Source: Bacteroidales bacterium (GTDB lineage Bacteria > Bacteroidota > Bacteroidia > Bacteroidales > P3). From it: a stretch of DNA of 9,256 bases. The position numbers and the translations under genes were made by a program. The notes under the pieces are model-generated. The model searched no databases and was not told the origin of the DNA. It saw only the letters and a list, made by a program, of their open reading frames with translations. The first letter of the stretch is position 1; every line of letters begins with the position of its first letter. Positions 1-6,848 of the stretch are shown piece after piece. The stretch lies in NCBI GenBank assembly GCA_021443125.1, contig JABUUQ010000003.1, forward strand, positions 11,126-20,381, given 5' to 3'.

Positions 1-25
1 ACACAAGTTATCTTGGGGAAAACAA

Positions 26-47
26 AAACTTATAGCCTAAACTTATA
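26..47. repeat. Short direct repeat upstream of the first gene
   Basis: The nonamer AAACTTATA occurs at 26-34 and again at 39-47, a 13-bp period, ending 11 bases before the ATG at 59. A perfect tandem pair in the short leader of the leftmost operon could be a regulator-binding site or part of a promoter. No good TTTG / TAnnTTTG promoter pair is visible here: TATATTG at 44-50 is one base short. The sequence is AT-rich, so chance is possible. Confidence 0.35.
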
Positions 48-58
48 TTGCAAAATCG

Positions 59-982
59 ATGATAACCATTCGACACAATATAGACCCAACTCAATTCAAA
101 TGGCTTTGGGCAAAGTATGTCAAAGCTGGAAATATTGAGAAGCATTGTACTGCCTGTATGATTGGCTCGTACAGTAAGAAATTTTCAGGGACATGCAATC
201 CAAATTTGTCTGAGCAGTCAACTCTTGTTATGGATGAGGTTCAAGAAGGCTTGTATGAGGCAATTTATTTTTGTGGAGTAGTTAAAAGGGGCTATCTGCA
301 CAAGAATCCATTAAAGAATAACTACCAGCATAATGTCCATTTTGCTATTCAACCAAAGATTGGTGCACACGATACCTTTGCTTTTGATGGATGGCTTGTG
401 GAAATAGAAGATGGAGTGCTTGAGAGAATTCCAGCTACTTATGAGTTAAAGGACAAATTTTTTAGAGCGCCATACAACTCCCACTATTATACATGTCGAA
501 TTTTTCGTTGGATGGTAGGTCATTTCTATCCGCAGGAATTGGTTAATCTTCGTCATGGCCATCAAGAGACAATAGAGGGAATAAACAGTTTAGAAATCAT
601 AAACGCTCTTATTGAGCGCGGTTATAAATTCGCTAAAGACTTTGTAGAGGGTAATTCGCAGAATAATCAACATTGCTGGGAAATGATAAAATGCGATGTT
701 GAAAAAAAACATGGTATCAAGTTGCTTGGATGTGATACTCCTAATACAATCAGAGATAAGGTTATCAGCCAAAATCTAATAAATAGGTTGGAACTTGCTG
801 AGGCGATAAATGATTTACTTGACGGTCTCTGTGGTAGGCATTATGCTATGGATGGAGTACCAAACGAGGCATTAGCTTTAGGTTGCGATATTGAGAAGTA
901 CTTTACTCTTGGTGTTGAAGAATATCTTGACATGCTATATCCTTATCAGGAGAGAAGAGTTATTAACGGTTGGTTACTATAG
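59..982 (+). CDS. Hypothetical protein, cysteine-rich, 307 aa
   Basis: I do not recognise this protein. The ATG at 59 is the natural start because the same frame has a stop at 38-40. No signal peptide or membrane segment is evident, so it is probably cytosolic. It has ten cysteines, including His29-Cys30, Cys33 and Cys46 near the N-terminus, a spacing that could hold a metal, although no named zinc-finger pattern fits. The middle (about 140-170) is rich in aromatic residues and His. Residues 170-300 look mostly helical, with acidic and Leu-rich stretches. The next gene begins five bases after its stop, so the two are almost certainly co-transcribed. Given what lies downstream it may be a defence component, but only location supports that. 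The reading frame is confident; the function is unknown. Confidence 0.85.
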   Translation: MITIRHNIDPTQFKWLWAKYVKAGNIEKHCTACMIGSYSKKFSGTCNPNLSEQSTLVMDEVQEGLYEAIYFCGVVKRGYLHKNPLKNNYQHNVHFAIQPKIGAHDTFAFDGWLVEIEDGVLERIPATYELKDKFFRAPYNSHYYTCRIFRWMVGHFYPQELVNLRHGHQETIEGINSLEIINALIERGYKFAKDFVEGNSQNNQHCWEMIKCDVEKKHGIKLLGCDTPNTIRDKVISQNLINRLELAEAINDLLDGLCGRHYAMDGVPNEALALGCDIEKYFTLGVEEYLDMLYPYQERRVINGWLL

Positions 983-987
983 ATTTT

Positions 988-1581
988 ATGACGGACTTAA
1001 ATAAATTAGCAAATCTAATTGAACAAGGTCAATATGAGTATGATCTTGATTTTATAGGATGCGTCTGCTCTTGCTGTGCGACTGAGGGTGAGGATGGTAT
1101 GTTTTATTCCGTTTCTTTATCTGGAGAAGACGATGAAGATATGGCATATGCTAAACATATAATAAAAATTGGGGAAGAGGTAGTATATTGTCACGAATAC
1201 CAAAATTCTTCGAGACAGTGGTTTGTAAATGAAGAAGAAATAGAGTATTCTTTACTTAAAGAACTTCATGCAGTATTTGATGATATTATAAAACCATTTG
1301 ACTTTGAAGAATATGCCCTTGAAAATTTTAATGGAGATGCAATATCAGAGTCAATACCATATGGAGACCCTTACTGTCTGCTGATAAGTAATTGTGCGTT
1401 TATGATAGAAGAAGGTGGTGCTGATTTTCAAGAGGAAGATGTGCGCAATTTGTTAAAATCGTACAATTGGACAGAAGAAAAAATAGAAGATTCTATCAGG
1501 CAAGGATATGATATAACTTCAGATGTATACGATGTTATGTGTGATTTGCCAGTAATATATCAAAATGACTATGAAGAATAA
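988..1581 (+). CDS. Hypothetical strongly acidic protein, 197 aa
   Basis: Not recognised. I place the start at ATG 988, five bases after the preceding stop. A TTG at 970 in the same frame would overlap the previous gene and is less likely. By count, 47 of 197 residues are Asp or Glu against about ten Lys or Arg, a net charge near -37, so it is far more acidic than its neighbours. A tight cysteine cluster (Cys25, 27, 29, 30; CVCSCC) lies near the N-terminus, and an acidic run follows at about 45-51. The C-terminal third (about 141-180) looks helical. There is no signal peptide or membrane segment. Such acidity occurs in DNA-mimic and inhibitor or immunity-type proteins, but that is a composition argument only. 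It overlaps the next gene by 17 nt. Confidence 0.82.
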   Translation: MTDLNKLANLIEQGQYEYDLDFIGCVCSCCATEGEDGMFYSVSLSGEDDEDMAYAKHIIKIGEEVVYCHEYQNSSRQWFVNEEEIEYSLLKELHAVFDDIIKPFDFEEYALENFNGDAISESIPYGDPYCLLISNCAFMIEEGGADFQEEDVRNLLKSYNWTEEKIEDSIRQGYDITSDVYDVMCDLPVIYQNDYEE

Positions 1582-2029
1582 ACTATACTATGTCTGTGAT
1601 AACACAGAAAAACCAAATGAATCTTCAAATGAGATATTTCAACTGGATATGCCTCTTTTTGAAGATGTAACGTTTCAGGCATCACTTCCTGAACATGAAT
1701 TACACTCTCTTTGGGATTTAATGAGTTCTTTTTCATTTCGTGGTGAAAGAAGTTACCATTCTATTGACAGGAAAACAATCGAAAAGCATTTGGTAAAAGT
1801 AGTAAATGTCGAAATAGAAATCCAAGACAGGGGTTTGTCTATAAGATATGATTTTGAAAATGGGAAATCATTTTTTCCAGAAAGAGAAGAATTCTTTTCA
1901 GAAGAAGTGACGAAGGAAACAATTGAAAAACTTGTTTTTATGGTCAAAGAGGCTGCTCCCCATATCTTTTACGTAAATATCCCACTATTAGAATCTGACT
2001 TTACTTTTGAGGGCGAGCAATGGGGATAA
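1565..2029 (+). CDS. Hypothetical protein, 154 aa
   Basis: Not recognised. The ATG at 1565 lies inside the end of the preceding gene (17-nt overlap). A second in-frame ATG at 1571 would reduce this to 11 nt, and the sequence does not decide between them. Either overlap suggests translational coupling. The protein is soluble-looking with many aromatic residues. It has a short polar N-terminus, a central charged stretch with possible alternating beta structure (about 75-100) and a helix-like segment around 112-130. No catalytic motif is visible. The next gene starts 30 bases further on with no terminator between, so the run from 59 to 3154 could be one transcript. It could be a partner of the acidic protein before it, judged only by the overlap. 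Confidence 0.8.
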   Translation: MTMKNKLYYVCDNTEKPNESSNEIFQLDMPLFEDVTFQASLPEHELHSLWDLMSSFSFRGERSYHSIDRKTIEKHLVKVVNVEIEIQDRGLSIRYDFENGKSFFPEREEFFSEEVTKETIEKLVFMVKEAAPHIFYVNIPLLESDFTFEGEQWG

Positions 2030-2059
2030 TTCCATATAGTTCTGAATGTGTGTGCTTGA

Positions 2060-3154
2060 ATGTATAAAAAATATATGGAAGATTTGTTTTCCAACATAGT
2101 AGATAACTTGCGATGCTACGGATTTGACTTTAATTTAGAGTCAAAACTGTCTTCGTATAATCCTTTGGAGTATTTTGTTGAACAAGTTTCTGCTAAAGAG
2201 ATTCGTCATAGCCAGATTTTGGAAGATTTGTTAGATGAAAATGGCCCTCATGGCTATAAAGATTTGTTTCGTGATTCATTCCTCAAAATCATAAATTGCA
2301 AGGTTCCAAATAACAGTAAAATAGAGGTTGAAAGAGAAAGGAAAATTTCTCGTATTATAACTAAAGGTGGTGATAGAAGTATCGACTTAGTGTTGTCTTG
2401 GGTGCATCGGAAAAAGCCCTATGCTATAATCATTGAAAACAAATTGAACGGGGCAAAATTTCAGCCATGTCAATTAAGTGAATATAAATTGTCGCTTGAA
2501 AACGAAGGATTTGTTGTTTATAAAGTAGTGGTTATTTATGACAAGAAGATTTCATACGGCAATGGTGTTGTCAGCTTGTGTTCATCAGATATTAGTAATT
2601 GGTTGAACTCAACCTTGCAATCCTGCGATACGAAAAACTCTGCATATTGGGGTATTAAAGCATATGCTCAATTAGTAGATAATTTGGCAATTAAAAATAT
2701 CAACATGGTAAACGCAGAAAGTATAATTGAGATGGCTCGCAGTAATCCTGAGTCATTCGAACAATTGACAAAAATAGTAAATGCTTATAATGAGCTTAAT
2801 AGTGCGGTATTCAACGAATTGGTAAATGCCAAACAGTTGGAGGGCATTGAATCAGAGATTAAATCATCAGAAGTGCAGTTTTGGAATCCAGAAGACTATG
2901 AAAGAAATAAATTATATGTTGTCGTTCAGTTTAACAACAATAAGTATAATTTGTATATAAAGAATGATAATATAGAGAAGGATCGTTCTCGAACACTTTC
3001 ATCCATCAATTTTGTGAAATGGGGCGGCGATTCAAAGGAATGGTATATCCCTAAGAAAGAATCTGACTCGATTTTTTCCTTCCCTGAAGACACTGATAGG
3101 TTGATTAGGAAAATCAAAAAATTAATCGAACAACTAAAATCGATTAACGGATAG
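2060..3154 (+). CDS. PD-(D/E)XK nuclease superfamily protein (PDDEXK_4-like), 364 aa
   Basis: The N-terminal half matches what I know of the PDDEXK_4 group of restriction-like nucleases. It has the conserved entry motif KEIRHSQILEDLLDENGPHG (residues 46-65), then Asp109 in a hydrophobic strand (SIDLVLSW), then Glu126-Asn-Lys128 in a second strand (YAIIIENKLNG) forming the D...ExK metal-binding site. A Gln138/Tyr142 motif (QLSEYK) follows. All expected catalytic residues are present, so it is predicted to be an active metal-dependent nuclease, probably acting on DNA in the cytosol. The C-terminal half (about 215-364) has no motif I recognise and may hold specificity or partner contacts. It precedes the RloC-like ATPase by 40 bases on the same strand, suggesting a joint module. 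The start is ATG 2060; an ATG five codons later is possible. Confidence 0.85.
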   Translation: MYKKYMEDLFSNIVDNLRCYGFDFNLESKLSSYNPLEYFVEQVSAKEIRHSQILEDLLDENGPHGYKDLFRDSFLKIINCKVPNNSKIEVERERKISRIITKGGDRSIDLVLSWVHRKKPYAIIIENKLNGAKFQPCQLSEYKLSLENEGFVVYKVVVIYDKKISYGNGVVSLCSSDISNWLNSTLQSCDTKNSAYWGIKAYAQLVDNLAIKNINMVNAESIIEMARSNPESFEQLTKIVNAYNELNSAVFNELVNAKQLEGIESEIKSSEVQFWNPEDYERNKLYVVVQFNNNKYNLYIKNDNIEKDRSRTLSSINFVKWGGDSKEWYIPKKESDSIFSFPEDTDRLIRKIKKLIEQLKSING

Positions 3155-3194
3155 ACGATACATGGTAAAATTGTAATCTTGTAAAAACATCATT

Positions 3195-5423
3195 ATGATA
3201 CAGAGAATATCGATTCGAGACGTTGCAACTTTTGATTCTGCAGGTGTAACCATAGACAATTTTGAGAAAATCAATATTATTTATGGCTCTAATGGTACTG
3301 GCAAGAGTACAATTAGTAAGGTACTATCTCATATTGAAGATTATAATCAATGCCATATTGATTGGAAAGATGGAATGCCTATGGAAGTTCTCACATACAA
3401 CAAGGAATTTTGTGAGAAAAACTATTCTGAACAAATGCCAGGAGTTTTCACTTTAGGCGAGGCTGTTGGTGAAATTATGAACGAGATTTCTGATAAGAAG
3501 TCAATGTTGGAAGAAATTAAAAAAATAGGAATTGGTTATAAAAATGAAATCAGCAAACAAGAGAATGCCTGTAATTCCGAGATGAATACCTTTCGAGATG
3601 CGGCATGGAATGATCTACTTAAGAATCATGAACTATTTTTCCCAAAATCTGCAATAGGCGCAGGAACAAAAGATAATTTCGTGTCAAAATTGGCGAAAGC
3701 CTATGATGTCAAATATGATTCGCCTCTTTCTATAGAAGACCTTAAGAAGAGAGCGAAAGTAATGTTTGGAGCGCAACCGTCTAGACAAGAACTTATTAAA
3801 GAGATTTCCCCCAAGTCTTGTATTGCTATTGAGTCAAATGCCCTCTGGCAAAGAGCTATAGTAGGTAAGCGTGATATTGATATAGCAGGCTTAATAATGC
3901 GCATTGGAAGTTCAGACTGGGTGAATCAAGGTATGAATTATATAGAGAACGGAAGTGATGTTTGTCCATTTTGTCAACAACATACTATAACTCCAGAATT
4001 CAAGAAAAAGATAAATTCTTTCTTTGATGATGGTTACAAGAAAGATGTCCAAAATTTGGATTCTCTAATTAATGACTATTCTGCAATATCTTCTAATATA
4101 ATATTGAAAGTAGAAGAAACTATACGCACTCAAAAGGAACAAGAGAGAACCTTCCTGGACATTTCTTCTCTTGAATCAGCAGTTGTAGCATTGAAATTGG
4201 TTATAGCTGGAAATACCGAGTTAATCAATTCAAAAAAGAAAGAACCAAGCCGCAAAGTGTCGTTGACAAGTACAACGGATATTCTTGAAACCATAAACAC
4301 AATAATACAAAACGCTAATTCTGCTATTACCGACAATAATCGTTTGGTTGATAATTTTACTAATGAGCGCAGCCTGCTTGTTAAGGATATATGGAACTAT
4401 TTTGCCTGTTTATTCTCCTCTTCAATAGAATCACATTATAAAAGGTTGAATGGTATAAATAACGCAATAAAGAATCTCCAAGAGAAAAAAGATAAAGCTG
4501 CATGTGAATATAAAGAAGTGTCCCAAGAGTTAATCGCTCTTGAACAAAAAGTTACGAGCGTTACCCCTACTATAAATGAAATTAATAAATTATTACAAGC
4601 ATATGGTTTTAACAATTTCCAAATACAAGAAGTGCCTGATAATAAGAACTGTTATCAGATAGTAAGAGAGAATGGGGAACCGGCAACAGCTACCTTGAGC
4701 GAAGGAGAGAAGACATTTATTATGTTTTTGTATTATATGCAACTTGTTAAGGGTAGTCATAATCCAAAAGGCATTACAACAAATCGTGTTCTGGTTATAG
4801 ATGATCCTGTTTCAAGTCTGGATAGTAATGTCCTCTTTGTCGTCAGTACACTTCTAAGAGAAGTCTTTGCCGATATTCACAAAGGTCTTGGCAGTGTAAA
4901 ACAAGCAATAATTCTTACTCATAATGTATATTTCCACAAGGAAATAGCTTTCTACGATAGAAATTGCAAATGGCGCGATTGTGTTAATCACTGGATATTA
5001 CGAAAAAGAAATAACGTATCAAAAATTCAAGCATATGGCAAGAGCAGCCCAATCAAGAGTTCTTATGAATTAATGTGGGCAGAACTAAAGAGTGAAGGTT
5101 TGAACTCCTGCATTGTTACTCAGAATATAATGCGTAGAATCATAGAAAATTATTTTCAGGTGTTTGGCGGTATAAGTCCAGATGTCATTTTGGAAAAATT
5201 CTCTAATTCTGAAGAAAAGAAAATTTGTCGCTCATTGTTAAGCTGGGTAAATGATGGTTCCCATTCTATGCCAGAAGACTTGTTTATTGAGATGTCCGAT
5301 GAACAACTTGTTAGAAACAAAGAAGTTTTTCATCAGATCTTTATCCAAATGGGGCAGAAAGCTCATTATGACATGATGATGCAACAAATTGACAAGGAAG
5401 ACGAAAGCAAAATATGTTCTTAG
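3195..5423 (+). CDS. AAA_13 / RloC-like ABC ATPase, candidate anticodon nuclease, 742 aa
   Basis: ABC-type ATPase motifs are complete and in order: Walker A GSNGTGKST at 31-39, ABC signature LSEGEK at 501-506, Walker B VLVIDDP at 532-538 with the D-loop SSLD (540-543), and switch histidine His576 (LTHN). Between the two halves lies a long, partly coiled region with a CPFC motif at 257-260, placed like the zinc hook of RloC. The family-typical MPGVFTLGE is at 81-89. After the ATPase, Arg647-x3-Glu651 and a downstream NDGSH (His690) resemble the Arg-Glu-His triad of the PrrC/RloC anticodon nucleases, although the Glu-His gap is longer than in PrrC. RloC and PrrC cut tRNA anticodon loops in response to phage or DNA damage. 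The ATPase call is strong and the nuclease call is inferred. The WYL regulator begins four bases after the stop. Confidence 0.88.
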   Translation: MIQRISIRDVATFDSAGVTIDNFEKINIIYGSNGTGKSTISKVLSHIEDYNQCHIDWKDGMPMEVLTYNKEFCEKNYSEQMPGVFTLGEAVGEIMNEISDKKSMLEEIKKIGIGYKNEISKQENACNSEMNTFRDAAWNDLLKNHELFFPKSAIGAGTKDNFVSKLAKAYDVKYDSPLSIEDLKKRAKVMFGAQPSRQELIKEISPKSCIAIESNALWQRAIVGKRDIDIAGLIMRIGSSDWVNQGMNYIENGSDVCPFCQQHTITPEFKKKINSFFDDGYKKDVQNLDSLINDYSAISSNIILKVEETIRTQKEQERTFLDISSLESAVVALKLVIAGNTELINSKKKEPSRKVSLTSTTDILETINTIIQNANSAITDNNRLVDNFTNERSLLVKDIWNYFACLFSSSIESHYKRLNGINNAIKNLQEKKDKAACEYKEVSQELIALEQKVTSVTPTINEINKLLQAYGFNNFQIQEVPDNKNCYQIVRENGEPATATLSEGEKTFIMFLYYMQLVKGSHNPKGITTNRVLVIDDPVSSLDSNVLFVVSTLLREVFADIHKGLGSVKQAIILTHNVYFHKEIAFYDRNCKWRDCVNHWILRKRNNVSKIQAYGKSSPIKSSYELMWAELKSEGLNSCIVTQNIMRRIIENYFQVFGGISPDVILEKFSNSEEKKICRSLLSWVNDGSHSMPEDLFIEMSDEQLVRNKEVFHQIFIQMGQKAHYDMMMQQIDKEDESKICS

Positions 5424-5427
5424 AAAT

Positions 5428-6441
5428 ATGCCTACGATTAAGAATTCTTTTGAACGCCATAAGGTGTTGGATCGTTGTTTCAGAGATAGGACCAGGAAGT
5501 ACTTTATGGATGACTTAGTGCGAATAGTTAATGAAGACACTTTTTATTATTATGGCACAAGTGTCTCTGAAAGAACTATCCGTAAAGATATAGCATACAT
5601 GATGGATAGTGAAGGATATTCTGCTCCTATAGCTAAAGGTATGGATGGTCATCGTGCGTATTATTATTATAATGTACGCGATTATTCTATTATGAACTTA
5701 CCTATGACTCAAATGGAGATGACACAATTGTCCGACACAATCAAAATGCTATCTCGTTTTAAGGGTTTCCCCGATTGTTCATGGATGGAAGAGGTTTTGG
5801 TGCGGTTTGAAGATACATTCCAACTAACAGACCAACCTAAAGGAATTGTTTCTTTTTCTCAGAACCCTTATCTATTGGGCATGCAGCATTTTGCAACATT
5901 ATTTGACTTCATTGTCAACAAGTCAGTATTATATATCACATATCATAAGTTTAGAAAACCAAGCGAAGTTAGGGAAATACATCCTTATCAACTGAGGCAA
6001 TATAATAATAGGTGGTTCCTTATAGGATATGAGCCTCGTATGTCCGACAAACTTCCACTTGTAACAATTCCTTTAGATAGAATAGATTCTATTTCACATG
6101 CACAAGACCGAATATATCAAGAGTATCGCGGTATTGACCTTGACGAATATTATAACCAGGTAGTAGGCGTATCTTTTAATATAGGTGCCAAGAGAGAAGT
6201 AATTGTCCTCAGAGCTTATTACCCAGCTGCTGCCTACATTGAGAGTAAGCCTCTACATAGTTCTCAAATAATTAAGGACAGAAATAGTGATAATGTCATC
6301 TTTGAATATAACCTAATCCCTAACTATGAATTCGAAACAATATTGTTGGGGTATTTGGATGAATGTGAAATAATAAAACCCAACAATCTTAGATTAAAGT
6401 TGTACAAAAGAGCGGTTAAGATCTTAGAAAACTCAAAATAA
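5428..6441 (+). CDS. WYL-domain transcriptional regulator, 337 aa
   Basis: This is a predicted DNA-binding regulator of the helix-turn-helix / WYL / C-terminal WCX type, the group that includes the phage-defence repressors CapW and BrxR. The N-terminus holds a winged HTH, with SVSERTIRKDIAYMM (about 45-59) as the likely recognition region. The WYL domain spans about 155-235. Its signature reads W196-F197-L198 in RWFLIGYE rather than W-Y-L, preceded by HPYQL (185-189) and followed by TIPLDRI (213-219). A WCX-like domain (about 245-335) ends the protein. The start is ATG 5428, four bases after the ATPase stop; a TTG at 5389 in frame would overlap that gene. It is co-oriented with, and probably co-transcribed with, the ATPase, and it directly precedes the CBASS/TIR operon. 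WYL domains are thought to bind ligands such as nucleic acids. Confidence 0.9.
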   Translation: MPTIKNSFERHKVLDRCFRDRTRKYFMDDLVRIVNEDTFYYYGTSVSERTIRKDIAYMMDSEGYSAPIAKGMDGHRAYYYYNVRDYSIMNLPMTQMEMTQLSDTIKMLSRFKGFPDCSWMEEVLVRFEDTFQLTDQPKGIVSFSQNPYLLGMQHFATLFDFIVNKSVLYITYHKFRKPSEVREIHPYQLRQYNNRWFLIGYEPRMSDKLPLVTIPLDRIDSISHAQDRIYQEYRGIDLDEYYNQVVGVSFNIGAKREVIVLRAYYPAAAYIESKPLHSSQIIKDRNSDNVIFEYNLIPNYEFETILLGYLDECEIIKPNNLRLKLYKRAVKILENSK

Positions 6442-6465
6442 AAATTTTTTTTTATCATTTTTTTG
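6441..6465 (+). other. Paired T-tracts after the WYL gene, possible weak terminator
   Basis: Directly after the WYL stop is an A-run followed by nine T (6445-6453) and then seven T (6458-6464). No GC-rich stem precedes them, so a standard intrinsic terminator is not supported. An AT-only hairpin or a transcript-slippage or AT-rich promoter upstream element are alternatives. Confidence 0.3.
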
Positions 6466-6476
6466 AAAGAATGAAG

Positions 6477-6491
6477 TTAGGCTGCAACCTT
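6477..6491 (+). repeat. Copy 1 of a 15-nt repeat bracketing the last four plus-strand genes
   Basis: TTAGGCTGCAACCTT matches TTGGGATGCAACCTT at 9052-9066 in 13 of 15 positions, with nine identical in a row (TGCAACCTT). Both copies are on the plus strand, in non-coding DNA, just after a stop codon (35 and 20 bases). They enclose the GIY-YIG-like, TIR, CD-NTase and SLATT genes and no others. Confidence 0.45.
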
Positions 6492-6509
6492 TGCCTTTAG
6501 CTTTGCAGC
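6481..6509. promoter_or_regulatory. Inverted repeat overlapping a -7 element, candidate operator
   Basis: GCTGCAA (6481-6487) is the exact reverse complement of TTGCAGC (6503-6509), giving 7-bp arms separated by 15 bases. The right arm overlaps the TAGCTTTG promoter element, so a protein bound here would block transcription of the genes beginning at 6541. A WYL regulator is encoded immediately upstream, and CapW and BrxR of that family repress defence operons by binding inverted repeats at promoters. That this protein binds here is inference. Confidence 0.4.
6498..6505 (+). promoter_or_regulatory. Candidate Bacteroidota promoter (-7 element) for the TIR/CBASS operon
   Basis: TAGCTTTG is a perfect match to the TAnnTTTG -7 consensus of the Bacteroidota primary sigma factor, 35 bases before the ATG at 6541. 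It lies in the largest gap between plus-strand genes in the window (99 bases), where a new operon is expected to start. No good -33 TTTG sits 19-21 bases upstream (the sequence there is around AGTTAG), so a helper or regulator may be needed, or the match may be chance. Confidence 0.45.
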
Positions 6510-6540
6510 AAAATTTAAGTTTAATCAAAAAAGTGATAAA

Positions 6541-6843
6541 ATGAGAAAGACCGCAAGCGAAATTATTGCAGATGTCGAAGGCCACTTGGCTTATAGTAAA
6601 AAAAAGTATTACTCTGGTTTCTATATCGGAATAACAAACGATGTAGAACGTCGATTGTTTGGTGAACACAATGTTGATAAGGATCACTCATGGTGGATAT
6701 ATCGAACAGCTATTGACAAAGTCGCCGCCCAAACAGTTGAAGAACATTTCTTGAGTAAAGGCATGAGGGGAGACACTGGTGGCGGTACTGATGCCTCTAT
6801 TTATGTGTATTGTTATGAGATTACCCACACTACAAAGGAATAA
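6541..6843 (+). CDS. Small GIY-YIG-like protein, 100 aa
   Basis: The core FYIGITNDVERRLFGEH (27-43) resembles the second half of a GIY-YIG nuclease domain: the YIG strand (Tyr28-Ile-Gly30), a helix with the conserved Arg (Arg37 or Arg38) and a His (His43). A later VEEHFL (66-71) supplies a Glu (Glu67 or 68) where the family has its metal-binding Glu. A distinctive Gly-rich GDTGGGTD (77-84) precedes a final strand. No clear first GIY strand is present; the N-terminal 20 residues look helical instead. It may therefore be a degenerate or rewired nuclease or a non-catalytic partner. The start ATG follows an A-rich leader typical of Bacteroidota. The DUF1883-TIR gene begins five bases after the stop, suggesting a functional pair. 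Confidence 0.8.
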   Translation: MRKTASEIIADVEGHLAYSKKKYYSGFYIGITNDVERRLFGEHNVDKDHSWWIYRTAIDKVAAQTVEEHFLSKGMRGDTGGGTDASIYVYCYEITHTTKE

Positions 6844-6848
6844 GGATT

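Noticed and set aside
970..987. TTG start for the acidic protein, overlapping the first gene
   Set aside because: ATG 988 lies just after the upstream stop; the rarer TTG would add only six residues inside the first gene.
3174..3181. TAATCTTG before the RloC-like gene as a promoter -7 element
   Set aside because: It is one mismatch from TAnnTTTG and no -33 element lies at the right distance. The 40-base gap fits read-through from the nuclease gene.
5389..5427. Longer WYL protein from TTG 5389
   Set aside because: The extra residues overlap the end of the ATPase gene. ATG 5428 sits four bases after that stop and matches the usual family start before the HTH.
6476..6482. GTTAGGC, a match to the integron attC R' core (GTTRRRY)
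   Set aside because: The motif is short and expected by chance several times in this length. No partner RYYYAAC at attC distance upstream, and no integrase is visible.
6471..6500. Nine-codon ATG frame (MKLGCNLCL) that could be a leader peptide
   Set aside because: It covers the repeat and inverted repeat and ends inside the -7 element, so it would lie upstream of the likely transcription start. Such frames are common by chance.
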